Below, piece after piece: positions 23,601 to 36,800 of a DNA stretch of 64,000 nt. A model generated the notes under the pieces. That model saw nothing but the letters and a program-made list of their open reading frames with translations, was not told the origin of the DNA and searched no databases. This stretch comes from Crambe crambe. Taxonomy: Eukaryota; Porifera; Demospongiae; Poecilosclerida; Crambeidae. The stretch's first letter is position 1. Each line of letters starts with the position of its first letter. Both the position numbers and the translations under genes were made by a program. The DNA is taken from contig OZ004581.1 of NCBI GenBank assembly GCA_963924555.1, positions 3,596,001 to 3,660,000 of the forward strand. The letters run 5' to 3'.

Positions 23601-26600
23601 GATCTTCATCAAAACTACAGTGTAGAAAACATCATAAATCAATCATGCTCATTGTTGAGCAGCAGAAAGCGTGAATACCTTCTTCAATGTCTTGACAGTG
23701 GTCAAGGAGAGGATTTTGTGTTTTTATTGGATGGATTAGATGAATATCAAGACAAAGATTCCAATGCACCATACATTGAAGATATTCTAAGTGAGAATAA
23801 GTTGAAGAAAGCCACAATTATTGCTACATCCAGATACTCTGCCTACTTACTCAAAAAAATTATCAGAAAAAATAATGCCTGCTATTTAGAAATCAAAGGT
23901 TTTCTTGAAGATGAAGTATTTGATTACTTTAAAGAACGTTTTAAGGAGGATAATGACAAATGTAGTGAAGTGAAAAGATATCTAACAGAAAATCCTAACA
24001 TGGTGAGGTTATGCTATATACCCTTACACTGTGCTATTATGGCAAATATATTTGAAGAACATGAAAAAAAAGATCAACCTAAGACGGAAACACAGTTTTT
24101 CGAGATGCATACAAGATGTAGAATTGTCCGATCAGTACATAGACAGGGTGATAGTAGTTTTCAACCACTAACACTTGATGAACTTGAGGGTAAAAACAAA
24201 GAACTATTTGATTATATTTGCAAGTTAGCATACCATGCAACAATGGAAAATACACAAAGTTTAGATGAGAAGGATCTAAAGAGGCTCAAACTTAAGCGTG
24301 ATAATTTCCGTTCAGATCAGGCTAATATAAATGGAGGCCAAAACATGCTAGGGTTACTTGTTATTACCCCCGATAAACCACGAGGTTTACTTATCAACAA
24401 ATACAGTTTTACTCATCTCGCTGTTCAAGAATTCTGTGCAGCGTTTCACATTGCTAAACTGCCACAGCAAAGTATAACTGAGATCATCAAGGATGAGAAA
24501 CGCCGTAATCGCCTCAATTCTGTGTGGAAGTTTATTTGTGGACTATTAGACTTCACTAAGAACTGTGCATTGCAAGCATTTCATAATCTAATGGAAGAAT
24601 ATACAAATGAAAGAAAAAATTTGCTTTTCAAGATTCAGTGTGCTCATGAGACTCAGGAAAAAGAGCCATGTATAGACCTTTATAATTCCATCAAAGTTAT
24701 TGAAATCCCTTGCATGACACCACCAGAACTTTCATTTTTCATGGGTACGATGAAAATATTAGGGAGTGCGAACACCGAACTTCCAAATCTTGAAAGAATC
24801 AGGTGAGTGTCATTGATATGGCTGGTATATACAGCAAGCATAATCATACAGTACAATGCAGTTTTATCATGCTCTAGTCAAATCATACGTAGCTATAATG
24901 TCATAGGGTAGTCGTAAATAAATCTTGTTGTAGAAAGTGTAAATAGCAGTGGATGCACAGAAGTACTTAATTTAACAACAATTCTTCCAGTGTTTACCAT
25001 GGTTCTACTAAATACAATCCATTTATATAGTGTACTAATTACATGGTATGTAAGCAAAATAGCAAGTTTGTAGTGAAGATGAGATTTACTCTCCATATCC
25101 CTACACAGCCTTGGTAACAACAAGATTGAAGATGAAGGAGCCGAGATTCTCTCTGGAGCCTTGAGGAATATGCCCATGCTTCAGGTTTTAGAGTAAGTTG
25201 ACCTATGTACAGCTAACTACAACAGAACTCAGTGTCCAACTTACACTGATTAATATTCATGTTGCTGATACAATATAACAAGTAAGCTAATTACATGTGA
25301 GCTGTAACTACATGAGGGAAAAAACATTGGGGAAAAAATTGTAAGGATGACCATTGTTCAAAAAAAGTAAGCAAACAAGGGTAGAGGGATGAAGGGGGGT
25401 TAATCTTTGTTCTGTATATCCAACCTACATAATACATCACAGGTACTGATAATGTATTGTTGGCTGGATTTAGAACATAGTTCAGTGGTTTTACGATATT
25501 TCTAACTGACTTCGAAAGGAACGACAGCAGGTTTTCTAAGTGCCTAACAGTAGGTTTTCTAGGTGCCCCAGGCTCTTAGAAAACCTACTGTTAGGCACTT
25601 AGAAAGCTTACTGTTAGGCATTATCTTGTTTATGTTACTATAGCTACTAATGTGATCACCAGGAGATGCGAAAAAAAAAGTATTGATTGTTTCTTTTTGT
25701 GTTTTGTATAAGTAAATATAATCATGATCATGGAATGATTAAGATAGCTAGATTTAGCTACATACATAGCTAAAATATGATCAAAGTGTTTGTTCTATCG
25801 AAGTTACTGAGCTGATCCAGCATTGTAGTTGTTGAAGTTAATGTTAATGGTACTGCATGAGTTAAAAGTGAAAGATCCTGTTTTTGAGGCCAAGCAATTT
25901 GGGAGGGAGAGAGTATTGCTATTTGTCAGTGATGGCATAAGAGCACTTATTGCCATCTGATCTTCTTTTGGCTCTGTAAGTGCAACATCTGTGCATTAAA
26001 TCCCTGAATTCCACAAGCCTTGCACATACTACTTTTGGCTTTACTTTTCGACCTTTGATTCTTCCTGGACGGTTTTTGGAAATATCTTCTGTGTACAACA
26101 GGTAGGACTTCTCACCTGGTTTTTTAATTACTTGAATCTGACATGGGTTGTGTCGTAAATTTCTGTGCTCGTCCCACTGCGTAGAGCAAAATATAGGCTG
26201 TTCATGTAGATGATGGTATTAAGTAAAGATTGAGGACTGTGGTCACCTAAAATCTTCTCTTTCCACAATAATTCCTCCTCGTCTTCAGTGATTGCCTCAG
26301 CTTGCCTGTGCACAGACCCCAGTCCTTTTGATTACAACCGTTTCATTTCTGCATCTAGACTTCCACAAAATCCAAAATGTCAACAGTCTTTCCGCAACCT
26401 AGACCAGAAGTCCATTGACGTAATACAAATTTTTTTCGGTATAATATTGCGCACTCAACCCACGAATTAATTCTAATTCTGGGTAAATGGTGCGGATTTT
26501 ACAGGCTATTACAGGAATCGCGCTAAAACATAGAAACCATCGACAGCCCTCAGGCCCTTAGTAGCACCCTCGCTTCGCTTGGGATGCTACAGCCTCAGGC

Positions 26601-29600
26601 CTTCGGGTGTCTAAATTACTTAGATCCCTTGGTCTCACTGTCTAACTATTATATACAGAACAAAGATTGACCCCCTTCTACCCTTGTTAGTTCATTCATT
26701 AGTAAGTACATTTGGCAATGGAAAGAGGGTTGGGGAAGCTGCAATAGTTGTGGGTTGACTGCTCACCGGATGGTTCGTGGAGGCTTGAGACAATTGAGAG
26801 AAACTATATATCATGTCGGCCATTGATGTTGATGGCATTGTAGTGTAAGTATACTATACAAGAACCATCATAAGGCTGCTGTAGTGGTTTCCTGACAGCA
26901 TTATATCAAATGGAGACATGCATGGAAAAGGCTAGAGCATATGGCTTCATTCTGACTGAGTTAAAGTGAAACATTCACTGGGAGATATAGACTAGTGCAA
27001 AACACCAACTCAGCAGCAGTAAATAAAGGAGATAGGAGATCCCATGTATGTTTTTTAATGTCAGTAATGCCTCTCCACATGGTACCTAAAAAGGACCCCC
27101 AGAGATTGGCATCCTTAAGCTTGCGGTGACTACCGCTGCCCTGAACAATGCTATTGTTCCCAATCATTACGTCACATCCAAGATTTCATATCTACACTAT
27201 ACAGGGCACTATTCAGGGGATGGCTCTGGCATATTGTGGTCAGGCCAAGGGGTTATTACCAGTTGCTGGACAGGCTATACCCAGTTCCATCATGTGCTCA
27301 ATTCCTGATTAGCAATTTGTAGTGATTCAGGAGCTAGTTGACGAGGACCGGCAGTCTTGATGTGGTGTATCACACTGTGCTTGACTGGGAAATCAATGGA
27401 GATCAGCAATGATGAAGACCCATCAGAAATTATGGTGAAGGCTGAGGTCAAGGGTGAGCAAACAAGTTCCAAAAGTTGCTATTGTGTAGTTGCTTGAAGG
27501 CTGAAATTTTCTTGTTGATGTGTCAACTTGGTATGTGAAGGAGGTATCACACTGACTTCCACACCAGTAACAATAAGGAAATGGAGGTTGGTACAGTGAT
27601 TGTTAATATAATGGACTACTAGTTGTAGGCCAGTAGACTTGACCACTTCCTGGAGACGCATAACCTCAAATCGAAGCTGCTCCACTTCTATATTGTGTTT
27701 GGCTGTTACAGTGGGGATGAAGTAACCACTTTCACCACCCTGTCAGCTAGTTCTACCAGTGTCAGCAGCAGAGGCTCAAACTATGGAGAGCGTCAGACAT
27801 TAGCTAGGAGAAATTCTCAGAGGAAAGCACCATCAGTGATTCCAGCTCAGTCTCCTAATAACTGCTGCATCTGAGAAAGCAATTATGTTGGCTTGCAGTC
27901 CCCTATATAGCTCTTCTTTAGTGCCCTGTAGTTTAGATATGAAATCTTGGATGTGAGGTAATGATCAGTGATAGTAGCATTGTTTAGGGCACGGTAGTCA
28001 TGTGGAGAGGTTATTACCAGTTGCTGAAAACTATTAGCTCACATTGCAAAATTTGTAAGAGAAATTGATAGCAAGTTTTGTCGAGATAGGTTCCTCCTAG
28101 TGTAGGTTTATGCTCTGTGGATTTTTGGCTGGTTTTAGTGATGTATTAGCAGGATACAAAACCTATATAATACCATACTCTATCCAAAAAATTTCCATCT
28201 GAGAGTCAGCTCATTCACTTCACTTCCTCACTGAATTACTTGAACATTTTGCATTATTCCCTAACTACAGTAGCCATACTCCATCAGGAAGTCCCTGATC
28301 ATGACCTAGTCTAATGAGATTGTATCCCAAACTTAGTTATGTTTAGAATAGAAAATACTGTTGTAACTATTTTGTATATCATAAGACTTTAAGTGCTGCA
28401 TGCACAGAGCTAGTGAATCATTCAATAATATCCTTTCACAGCCTTGGAGAGAAGATTGGAGATGGAGGATCTGAAGTCTTGGAGAGCATGACACAACTTA
28501 AAGAGTTAAGGTGAGTTGCAATGATATATTCTTACAAGCCACACCCACTAGTATATATATAGTACATTTATCCCATAGACAAGCCATTGAATAAATCCCC
28601 ATATTCAATGATTTCATGGAATACTGAGCACTCTATAAACTTTATTAGGCCACTATTAATGGAATCCTAGTTTCCTGTCCAAGAAGGCATCCACAAGTGC
28701 TACAGGCGGGAGGTTATTAATTATTGCTTTGTTGTTTGTCTCAAAGGTCCTGTCTTGATCATTCACCATGGGCTTTCTCAAAAGAGCTGTATGATGTCCA
28801 AACTGCTGCACTCTACTGCACTCATGAGCAGTATTTAGCAGTAATAATATTTTTTGATGTGGTGACATTTTCAATATGCGGGCGGTGGACAGGAAACAAT
28901 CATTCCATTAATAGTGGCCTTATTAACTTCTACCAAAGACTCTATGAACATCTACAATGTATTGTTGTCAGCTGTGAGCGAATAAATCACTTATTACAAG
29001 CCACAAGTCAGTGTGAGATATGGCAATTAATTTCATAAGCCGAAGGCAAGTGACATATCTCACAGCTGACAAGTGTAATAAGTGATTTATTCGCTCATGC
29101 ACAGCTGACAACAATACAAGAATATAGAAATTCATAGAGTCTTCTGCAGAAGTTAACAACAATATTTATAGAGTGCCATGAAATATAACTGTTGAGTGTG
29201 TCTATGGGACAAATTTACTAGTGGGTGTGGCTTATCAGAACAATAAGTATATATTATACACATACTAGGTACATTAGGAAAGTTGTTGAATAGCTTGAAA
29301 CAACAATTTGGAAAGTTTCAAACTCGTGCATGCTTCCGTTGCACGATTGTTTTGCATTGCCCTAGTGTACTGAATTGCAAGCTTTTCTCTTGCTCTTCAA
29401 TTAGTGTTCTTTTACAGTTATAGTGTGTACTCTGATGACTCTACATCCGTAATCATCTCTGGCTATGTTTCTTGTGCAGTGGCTCCTTTATAAAGCTATG
29501 AAAAATATTCCAAATGGTTTAACTTTTGAAGTCTTGCATGTGTCGATTGATTTTCAAGGTCTTGTAGGTCAAGCTAGTGCTCGCTATACTTGAAGCACAG

Positions 29601-32600
29601 GATGAAAGTGTTTCTTCTTCTGTTGAGCAGCCATCATGGCTAAGATTGGGATCTTTCCGAAAGCAAGTAAGTGAGACTGTGAAGAATGGGACTCAAATAT
29701 GAAGAACAGAAGACGAAGCACTATCATTTTACAGAGACTTCTAATATCGCTGTTTTCATCTGCTCGTTCATCATCATCAAACAACATATTTGAGAAATGG
29801 TTCATTAAAAGCTATAATTTTTATGCCAATCTACTCAATCTTTAACATGACATGTTCAATAACGCCGCATCACTTCCAACCTAGCTTACAGTGCAGTGGT
29901 AAAGGGTCACTTATGCAGTGCACATTAAACAGGCCCCACCCCTTGATTCTGAGCAAATATATAGTGGTCTTGGTTATTAAGCTCCATCAAATCAAGCTAT
30001 CTTAGTTCATAATTATTTATAAGCTAGAAAGCCTACCTTAGTTCTGGTGATTTCCAACTCTCTGTTCCATGCACAACGCTTTCGTGGCTGACAAACTTTT
30101 ATTTAAGGATCATAGTTGTGATTTATAAGCTTACAGAAAAAAAATTTTTTTGTTAATTATGACTCATTAAAATTACTCCTATACATTTAGCTACGTCATA
30201 CCAAAATTTAATAGTAGCAAACAAAGACAAATTTTAAGCTAGCACAATGGATGGATAACCATGGCTCCATTTCTATCATTTATTCAGATGTATGAAATGA
30301 CTTCAAGAGTCTGCTACAATAGGATCATTTCAGTGAAGTCAACTTCAGTACTGCATTTTGTTATCGTCATAGCCTCTGCCATTTCAATGTAGTTCTACTT
30401 GTCTGAAACAGAAAATCTGGCTGAAAACTATTAGCTCACATTGCAACACAGATATTGATAGCAAGTTTGTCGAGATAGGTTCCATCCTAGTCTAGGTTTA
30501 CATCCTCTTGCTCTGCATTTGTTAGAGCTGATCCGTGTTGCTTGGCTGGTTTTAATGATGTATTAGCAGGATACAAAACCTGGGATATCCCTATATAATA
30601 CCATACTCTATTATACATATATCAAAACAATTTCAATAGTCATCATCTGAGAGTCAGCTCATTCACTTTGCTCCCTCACTGAATTAACGTAACATTTTGC
30701 ATTATTCCCAGTCATACTCCGTCTGATCATGACCTGGTCTAACGAGATTGTATCCCAAGCTTAGTTATGTTTAGAATCAGTATGAGATATGGCAATAAAT
30801 TTCATAAGCCGAAGGCGAGTGACTTATCTCACAGCTGACAACTGTAATAAGTTCCATATTCCAATGGTTTAACTTTTGAAGTCTTGCATGTGTCAATTGA
30901 TTTTCAAGGTCTTGTAGGTCAAGCTAGTGCTCGCTATACTTGAAGCACTGCATGAAAGAGTTTCTTCTTCTGTTGAGCAGCCATCATGGTTATGATCGGG
31001 ATTTTTCCAAAAGCAAGAAAGTAAGACTGTGAAGAATGGGACTCAAATATGAAGAACAGAAGATGAAGCACTATCATTTTACAGTGACTTCTAAAATAGC
31101 TATTTTCATCTGGTTGCTCATCATCATCAAACGACATATTTCAGAAATGGTTCATAAAAAAGCTTTAGATCCCATTGCTATGTGGTTGCTATGTCGTAAA
31201 TCAGCAAGTGTGTGTAGGAGTGCACTAATTTTTTTTGCATCCCCAGGCTATGATTGTTTATGCTGAATGCTGTAAGATAGCTTGAAGTTCTGCTTTTATG
31301 CTGGCTGAAAAGCTTGTTGGGTTTGAATATCACGTGCAACGTGGTCAATGAATAAAATTAAATCCCACGTTTCAAACCCAACAAGCTTTTCTGAGAATAG
31401 CTAGTACAATCTGCTGCAAAATAAAGGAACAATCCTTTATTGAGAGATTTTATTTTAGGTGTCTTAACATTATATTCACTTACTTTTAATCATCATTAAC
31501 AGCTTACAGCAGAATGACTTTAGTTGAGAGGAAGCAGACTTACTCCAACCCATCCGGACATTGATCCCTTGAAATTGAAATCTAGACAGAGCCTAGCTAT
31601 AGCTAATAACCTGAACCTGTGTTGGAAGTCCCAGAACTTGTGCTTTAGTCAGTTCTTTATAGCTAGCTAAAAGCCTACATAACAAACTCAAAGCAGCATG
31701 TTCATTGTTGTAGACTTGAGAATTGTAGGGTGTGGCAACGGCATTGGGAATTATGGCTCAATAACTTTGGGCCAGCATCCTCAGAATTGGCAGTTTATTT
31801 GCCATAATTCCCAGCTATTGTGATTTAACTATTACTTAAAGTAACACTCAGTTTTGAGATCTGGTGGATGCTCCAGGCCTGTAGAAAGTCTAGTATAATC
31901 ATATTTTGGGGGGCTGCATTATTTCTGACATTTATGCCATGCTGTTGCTATATTGTGTACTGGCACTGGTGCTGTAGCCACAACATATAATGTATCCAGA
32001 CTAGCTGCATGTTGTGGCAATTTTACTGCATTTTATTGTTGGGAATTTTGTCTGGCAGGGGATTTATAGGTAGTGTAAAAAATTAAGTAGATAAGACACA
32101 AAAAATTATAGACAAAACTCAAGATCTATGCACAAAAAACTGGCACACAACTGAAAAAATCAGCATCATAATTATAGTTGTGTGTGCACATGAATAATCA
32201 ACACTACATCTTGTGACTTCCAACCTCTTAAGACTTAGTCTCTGGCATGAGCTGTGCATGGTTGTTCAAGAATTTTTATTTATGTACTCTCAATATCTTC
32301 CACAGCCTTAGAAGGAACAAGATTGGAGATGAAGGAAGTAGATCTCTATTTGGATCCTTAGAGAGTATGACCAGTCTTCAAGAGTTAAGGTGAGTTGCTA
32401 TGTACATAAGTGGGAGGGATGGGGGGAGGGGGAGATGAAACAAAATAGGATGTGGTCCCTCTTAGCTAGTTTGAAGACATGATCATGGGGGTGTTGTCTG
32501 AAAACTAAAATTAGGTTACAGTCCACATCAGGCTACTTTATAGTTTATAGTATTTCCAAATTGCCACTGTGTGGACCCCCCTCCTGCACCCTCCCCCTTG

Positions 32601-33831
32601 CCATGGCCTTTTGGCATGCAGTATGTACAACGCATGTAACTATTTACTTTGTGAGAATTCTCTCCATTTCTCCTCACAGGCTTGGTTGCAATGAGATAGG
32701 ACCTAAAGGATTTGAGACTGTCTTTGAAAAAATCTCGGGGAAGGTGCTCAAACTTAAAAAATTAGAGTAAGTTGGTATTCACATAGAATTGAAGAAAGGT
32801 GCAACAAACTTAATGGTGCACCATTTCAAGACAAGAGACTATACTATTATCATAATACCAACACATCAAGGTCTACCATTTGAAAGAAAAATAAATTATA
32901 CATCAAGTGGGAAAAAATAAAAATAAAACAACAATAAAATGACGTAATAATGAAGTTCCACTGCTTCCCAGAACAAGCTATGGGTCTTATTCTTACAGCT
33001 GTACTCTGCTATGGCTACTTACCTTTGTCTTCAATGCAGAGTCCTGTGAAAAATCACTAAATCACTAAATACTAAGGTAGTGTTTCGAGCTTTGTAAAAC
33101 TTCTCTAGATACTAGCTTAAAATTCTTTTTACAGCCGACGTTTCGGCCTGGTGCTCAGGCCTTCCTCAGAGGATACAATCACAACACTGAAAAAACACAC
33201 GTGGTGAGGTGACTTATAAAGGCTTAGTCAGATGACGTGATGTGTGACAGCTAGTATCTAGAGAAGTTTTACATAGCATATGCAGTAGCTTTCAAGCTTA
33301 TACACAACTAAGGTAGCACAAATAAACTATATACCGTTGTTGTTCTTCCCTAGGCTTAGTCTACGCTTCATGGCATGAACGAGCTTCTCTATGACTATAA
33401 AAGGAAACCCCACCCCTTGTGCATCTAAAACATTATCTTTATTTGATATGCAGTTGGCCCTTGGAAAAAAAAAACAGAACAAGAAGTTAGGATTTGGACC
33501 AAGATGTTTTTAAAAGTGGTTCTAGTAAGCTCTACAGGTTGTATAAGGGAAGGATAAAGCGATTTCTTTTGGGGGGGACTGTAATAATTATGACTAGCCT
33601 GCACCCACAGAAAATATGTGTTTTGCTTTTGAAATTGCATGTGGTTTCTTCTAGCTAAGCCTATGCTGTGCTCTTCTTCCTTCAGTGAGGCTTTTCCTAT
33701 GCAGTTATCCTTGCTATCTAGGCTTGCTTCAGCCATGCATTCTCCGCTTACTGCAGTCTCCAGCCCCTTGCTTGCTTCTATCTTCGCCAGCCTGGCTAGG
33801 CTCAGTAGCTATTGACCTTTGAACCGTATTT

Positions 33832-33867
<36 letters not shown>

Positions 33868-36800
33868 CTTTCTCACTTCACCTCTTCATAACGTTGGACA
33901 CTTAAAGCGTCAAGATTCATTGTTGAGTCAAGTCCATAGCTGGAAACTCGAGTATTTGGGCGTATCGAGCTGCTCTGCGGCTCAATCCGCCCTTCCTTCA
34001 TTGCTTTGAATTTGCATGTTGCCACGAGTGACATGCATGCGCGTTACCAATTGACCTTTCAACCATGACGGATGTACGTACAAACCTATTAATATAGGAT
34101 AATAGTAGATTCATGTGTGTAGCTACAGTTCTGTTCAGTTAGCCCAAGCACACTAATAGTTATTCTACTTTACATGGTATAGTGTCAAATGGAGTGCTTA
34201 TTATATTGGAGTTCACAGGGCCTGGAGTGACAATCCACCTAAAATATGATTAAAATTTATGACACTATAATATTATTTCATCATCTTTTAGTGCTTGAAT
34301 TGATCACTCCTACATTATTTAAGAATTGCATAATTTGTCACAGTCTTCGCAAAAATACTTATAATGATTTTCTTTCTTATACATATAAAGGTTAGAAGGA
34401 CAGCCTAGTTACTTAATTTAGAATTAATATTACTACTAACAAAGAACTTGTAATTACACCTATGTCTGAAACTCACTCTCCTTCCATGTCCCTTCACAGC
34501 CTTAATTGTAATGGAATTGGAGATCAAGGAGCTAAGGCTCTATCTGAAGTCTTGAAGAGCATGAAAGAACTTGAAATGTTAAAGTGAGTTACAATGATAT
34601 TACAAGCCCACACCCATTCCACTCATTAGTACATTTATCCCATAGACAAGCCATTGAAATAAATCCCCATATTCAATGATTAATTATTTCATGGAATACT
34701 GAGCACTGTATAAACTTTTATTATTAACTTCTACAGAAGACTCTATGAACATCTACAATGTATAGTGAGCGAATAAATACAAGCCACGAATCAGCATGAG
34801 ATATGGCAATAAATTTCATGAGCTGAAGGCGATTGACTTATCTCACAGCTGACAAGTGTAATAAGTGATTTATTCGCTCATTCACAGCTGACAACAATAA
34901 TATAGACATTCAGTGACTTCTAAAATAGCTGTTTTCATCTGGTCGTTCATCATCATCAAATGACCGAAATGGTTCATAAAAAAGCTATAATTCATCCAGA
35001 AATGACTCCGCTACAATTTTTTACCTTTAACTCAACATGTTCAACAACAGCGCATCACTTTAGTGAAGTCTTCCAACCTAGCTTTCGACCTACAGTGTGG
35101 CATCGTTCCCAGGCCCATTGAAATAGGGCCTGGTATACACTGATTGCGCATGCACATGATTAAATCGTCATAATGACAGCACGTGATTATTATGGTATAG
35201 AAATCAATACTATCACAGCAGGCGCTAGGCTTGTCAAAAGCATCCCTCCACTATAGAGCTTCAGGATCACAAAAGAAAGTACTGTCAGTGCAGAGGCTCG
35301 AGTCTGAAGCAAGAGAAACCATTTTGAGATGAGATGACCACCGATTTCATGCCTCTCAGTCTCTTCCTAAGAGTTCAAACCTGTCAACCATCAGAGCGAT
35401 GAGTGGAAACACTACAGCAGCAGAGCGCTGGTCTTCAAACTGCCAGCCAGGAAGCAAGCAAGCCAACCAGCTAGCCAGGAAGGGAAGCACTTGGTAGCAC
35501 AGACTCTTCCCGACATCTGGTTTGCGAGACTACCTGTGGGGAGACATATACGAAGACATCTTTACCCTCGTAAATGGTTGAATGGACAGGTGCTGTTCTT
35601 CTTTCAAAGCAAGAATGAACCAAACTTCTCCAAAAAATGATCTTAAGAAATTAACCACACCCATTATTCTTACATATATCCCACCTAGTATATTTATTCC
35701 TATAGGAGGGCTGGACATTAACTGTAATACCGGCCTCCCCCAGGTGAAGCTGTAATACCGGCCTCCCCCAGGTGAAGCTGTAATACCGGCCTCCCCCAGG
35801 TGAAACTGTAATACCGGCCTCCCCCAGGCCAAGTGAAATGCATCTCTATGATGGCCTCTTTTCTAAAAATTGTCTTTTCTATAGCTAGTTATTCTTTGAG
35901 ATAATAAAGAGAGCATGATAGTGATGGAGCTCCCAGTATGGCAAAATCTAGTTCTGTGGAACTATCCCCTCAGCTCTTTCTCAGAGGCACATTCAAAACG
36001 TAGTGCATTTTCTGTTTCTAACTCAGCTGTAGCTGTGGACTTGGGGCTGGGGAGCTGAGGAGCTCGTTGCTAGCAGCATGCGCACCCTCGCCAAGGAGGG
36101 CGTCAACCTTCAAGTCAGTAAGTTGTATAATGACTGCAGATGTGGGCAGAGACTCGCCAAAAGCCCCGAGACAGCTGGCTAGTCCACTCACACATGCCTA
36201 GGCGCTAGGCAGTACCTTTCATATGGGCATGCAAGGATACTCAGAGGTAGAAGTGGATTCTGCCATGATTGTTGCTACGGCTAGCTAGGTGCCTATGGTA
36301 ACTGCAGTAGGATTCTAGCCAATCAGGTGGGATATATAATAGTTATAGTACGGTTGCCTTGGAAATTATGGCTGTGAACGGCCATAATTTCCTCGGCATC
36401 ATACTATAACTACTAGAGATGCTCGTATAGCATTAGTTGGGCGAGCAAGCAGCCGGTGGTCACTTCAATGTGCTCCTCCCTCACTTATGATTATATAGCC
36501 CCAACAGTGACTTTCGATATCTAGCTATTCAGGTTGTTAACTGACTTGGTACATTCCCAGTTAGCATTAGAGTGTCTTCTCTGAACCCAGGCTACCACTC
36601 CTGTTCAGACTCAGTAGCTAGTCTCTCAAATAATGAGCCCTCATATGCTCTAATCTGGCAGCTCTGTGTTCTGCTGACTCTGCTCTCCTTCTGGCTCTCA
36701 TTTGCTCTGCTCTTGCAGCATTATCTTCTGCTGACTCTGTACATTCCCTCCTCCTGGCTCTATCTGTCGCATTTCTTTGCTAGTCTTGTTTTTCTCTGTT

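Larger units (their letters stand above)
25343..26692. mobile_element. element with MITE-type inverted ends enclosing a Crypton relic
   Basis: The left end (25376-25418, ACAAGGGTAGAGGGATGAAG then ATCTTTGTTCTGTATA) is inverted at 26650-26692 with small gaps. The outer 30 bp of the left end match the MITE at 5889. Between the ends lie a 28-bp perfect hairpin (25533-25605) and a Crypton-type recombinase pseudogene. Either a composite transposon or a MITE interrupted by other insertions. Confidence 0.55.

Noticed and set aside
33425..33736. 103-codon minus-strand frame
   Set aside because: No domain, and the same region in cassette B is broken.
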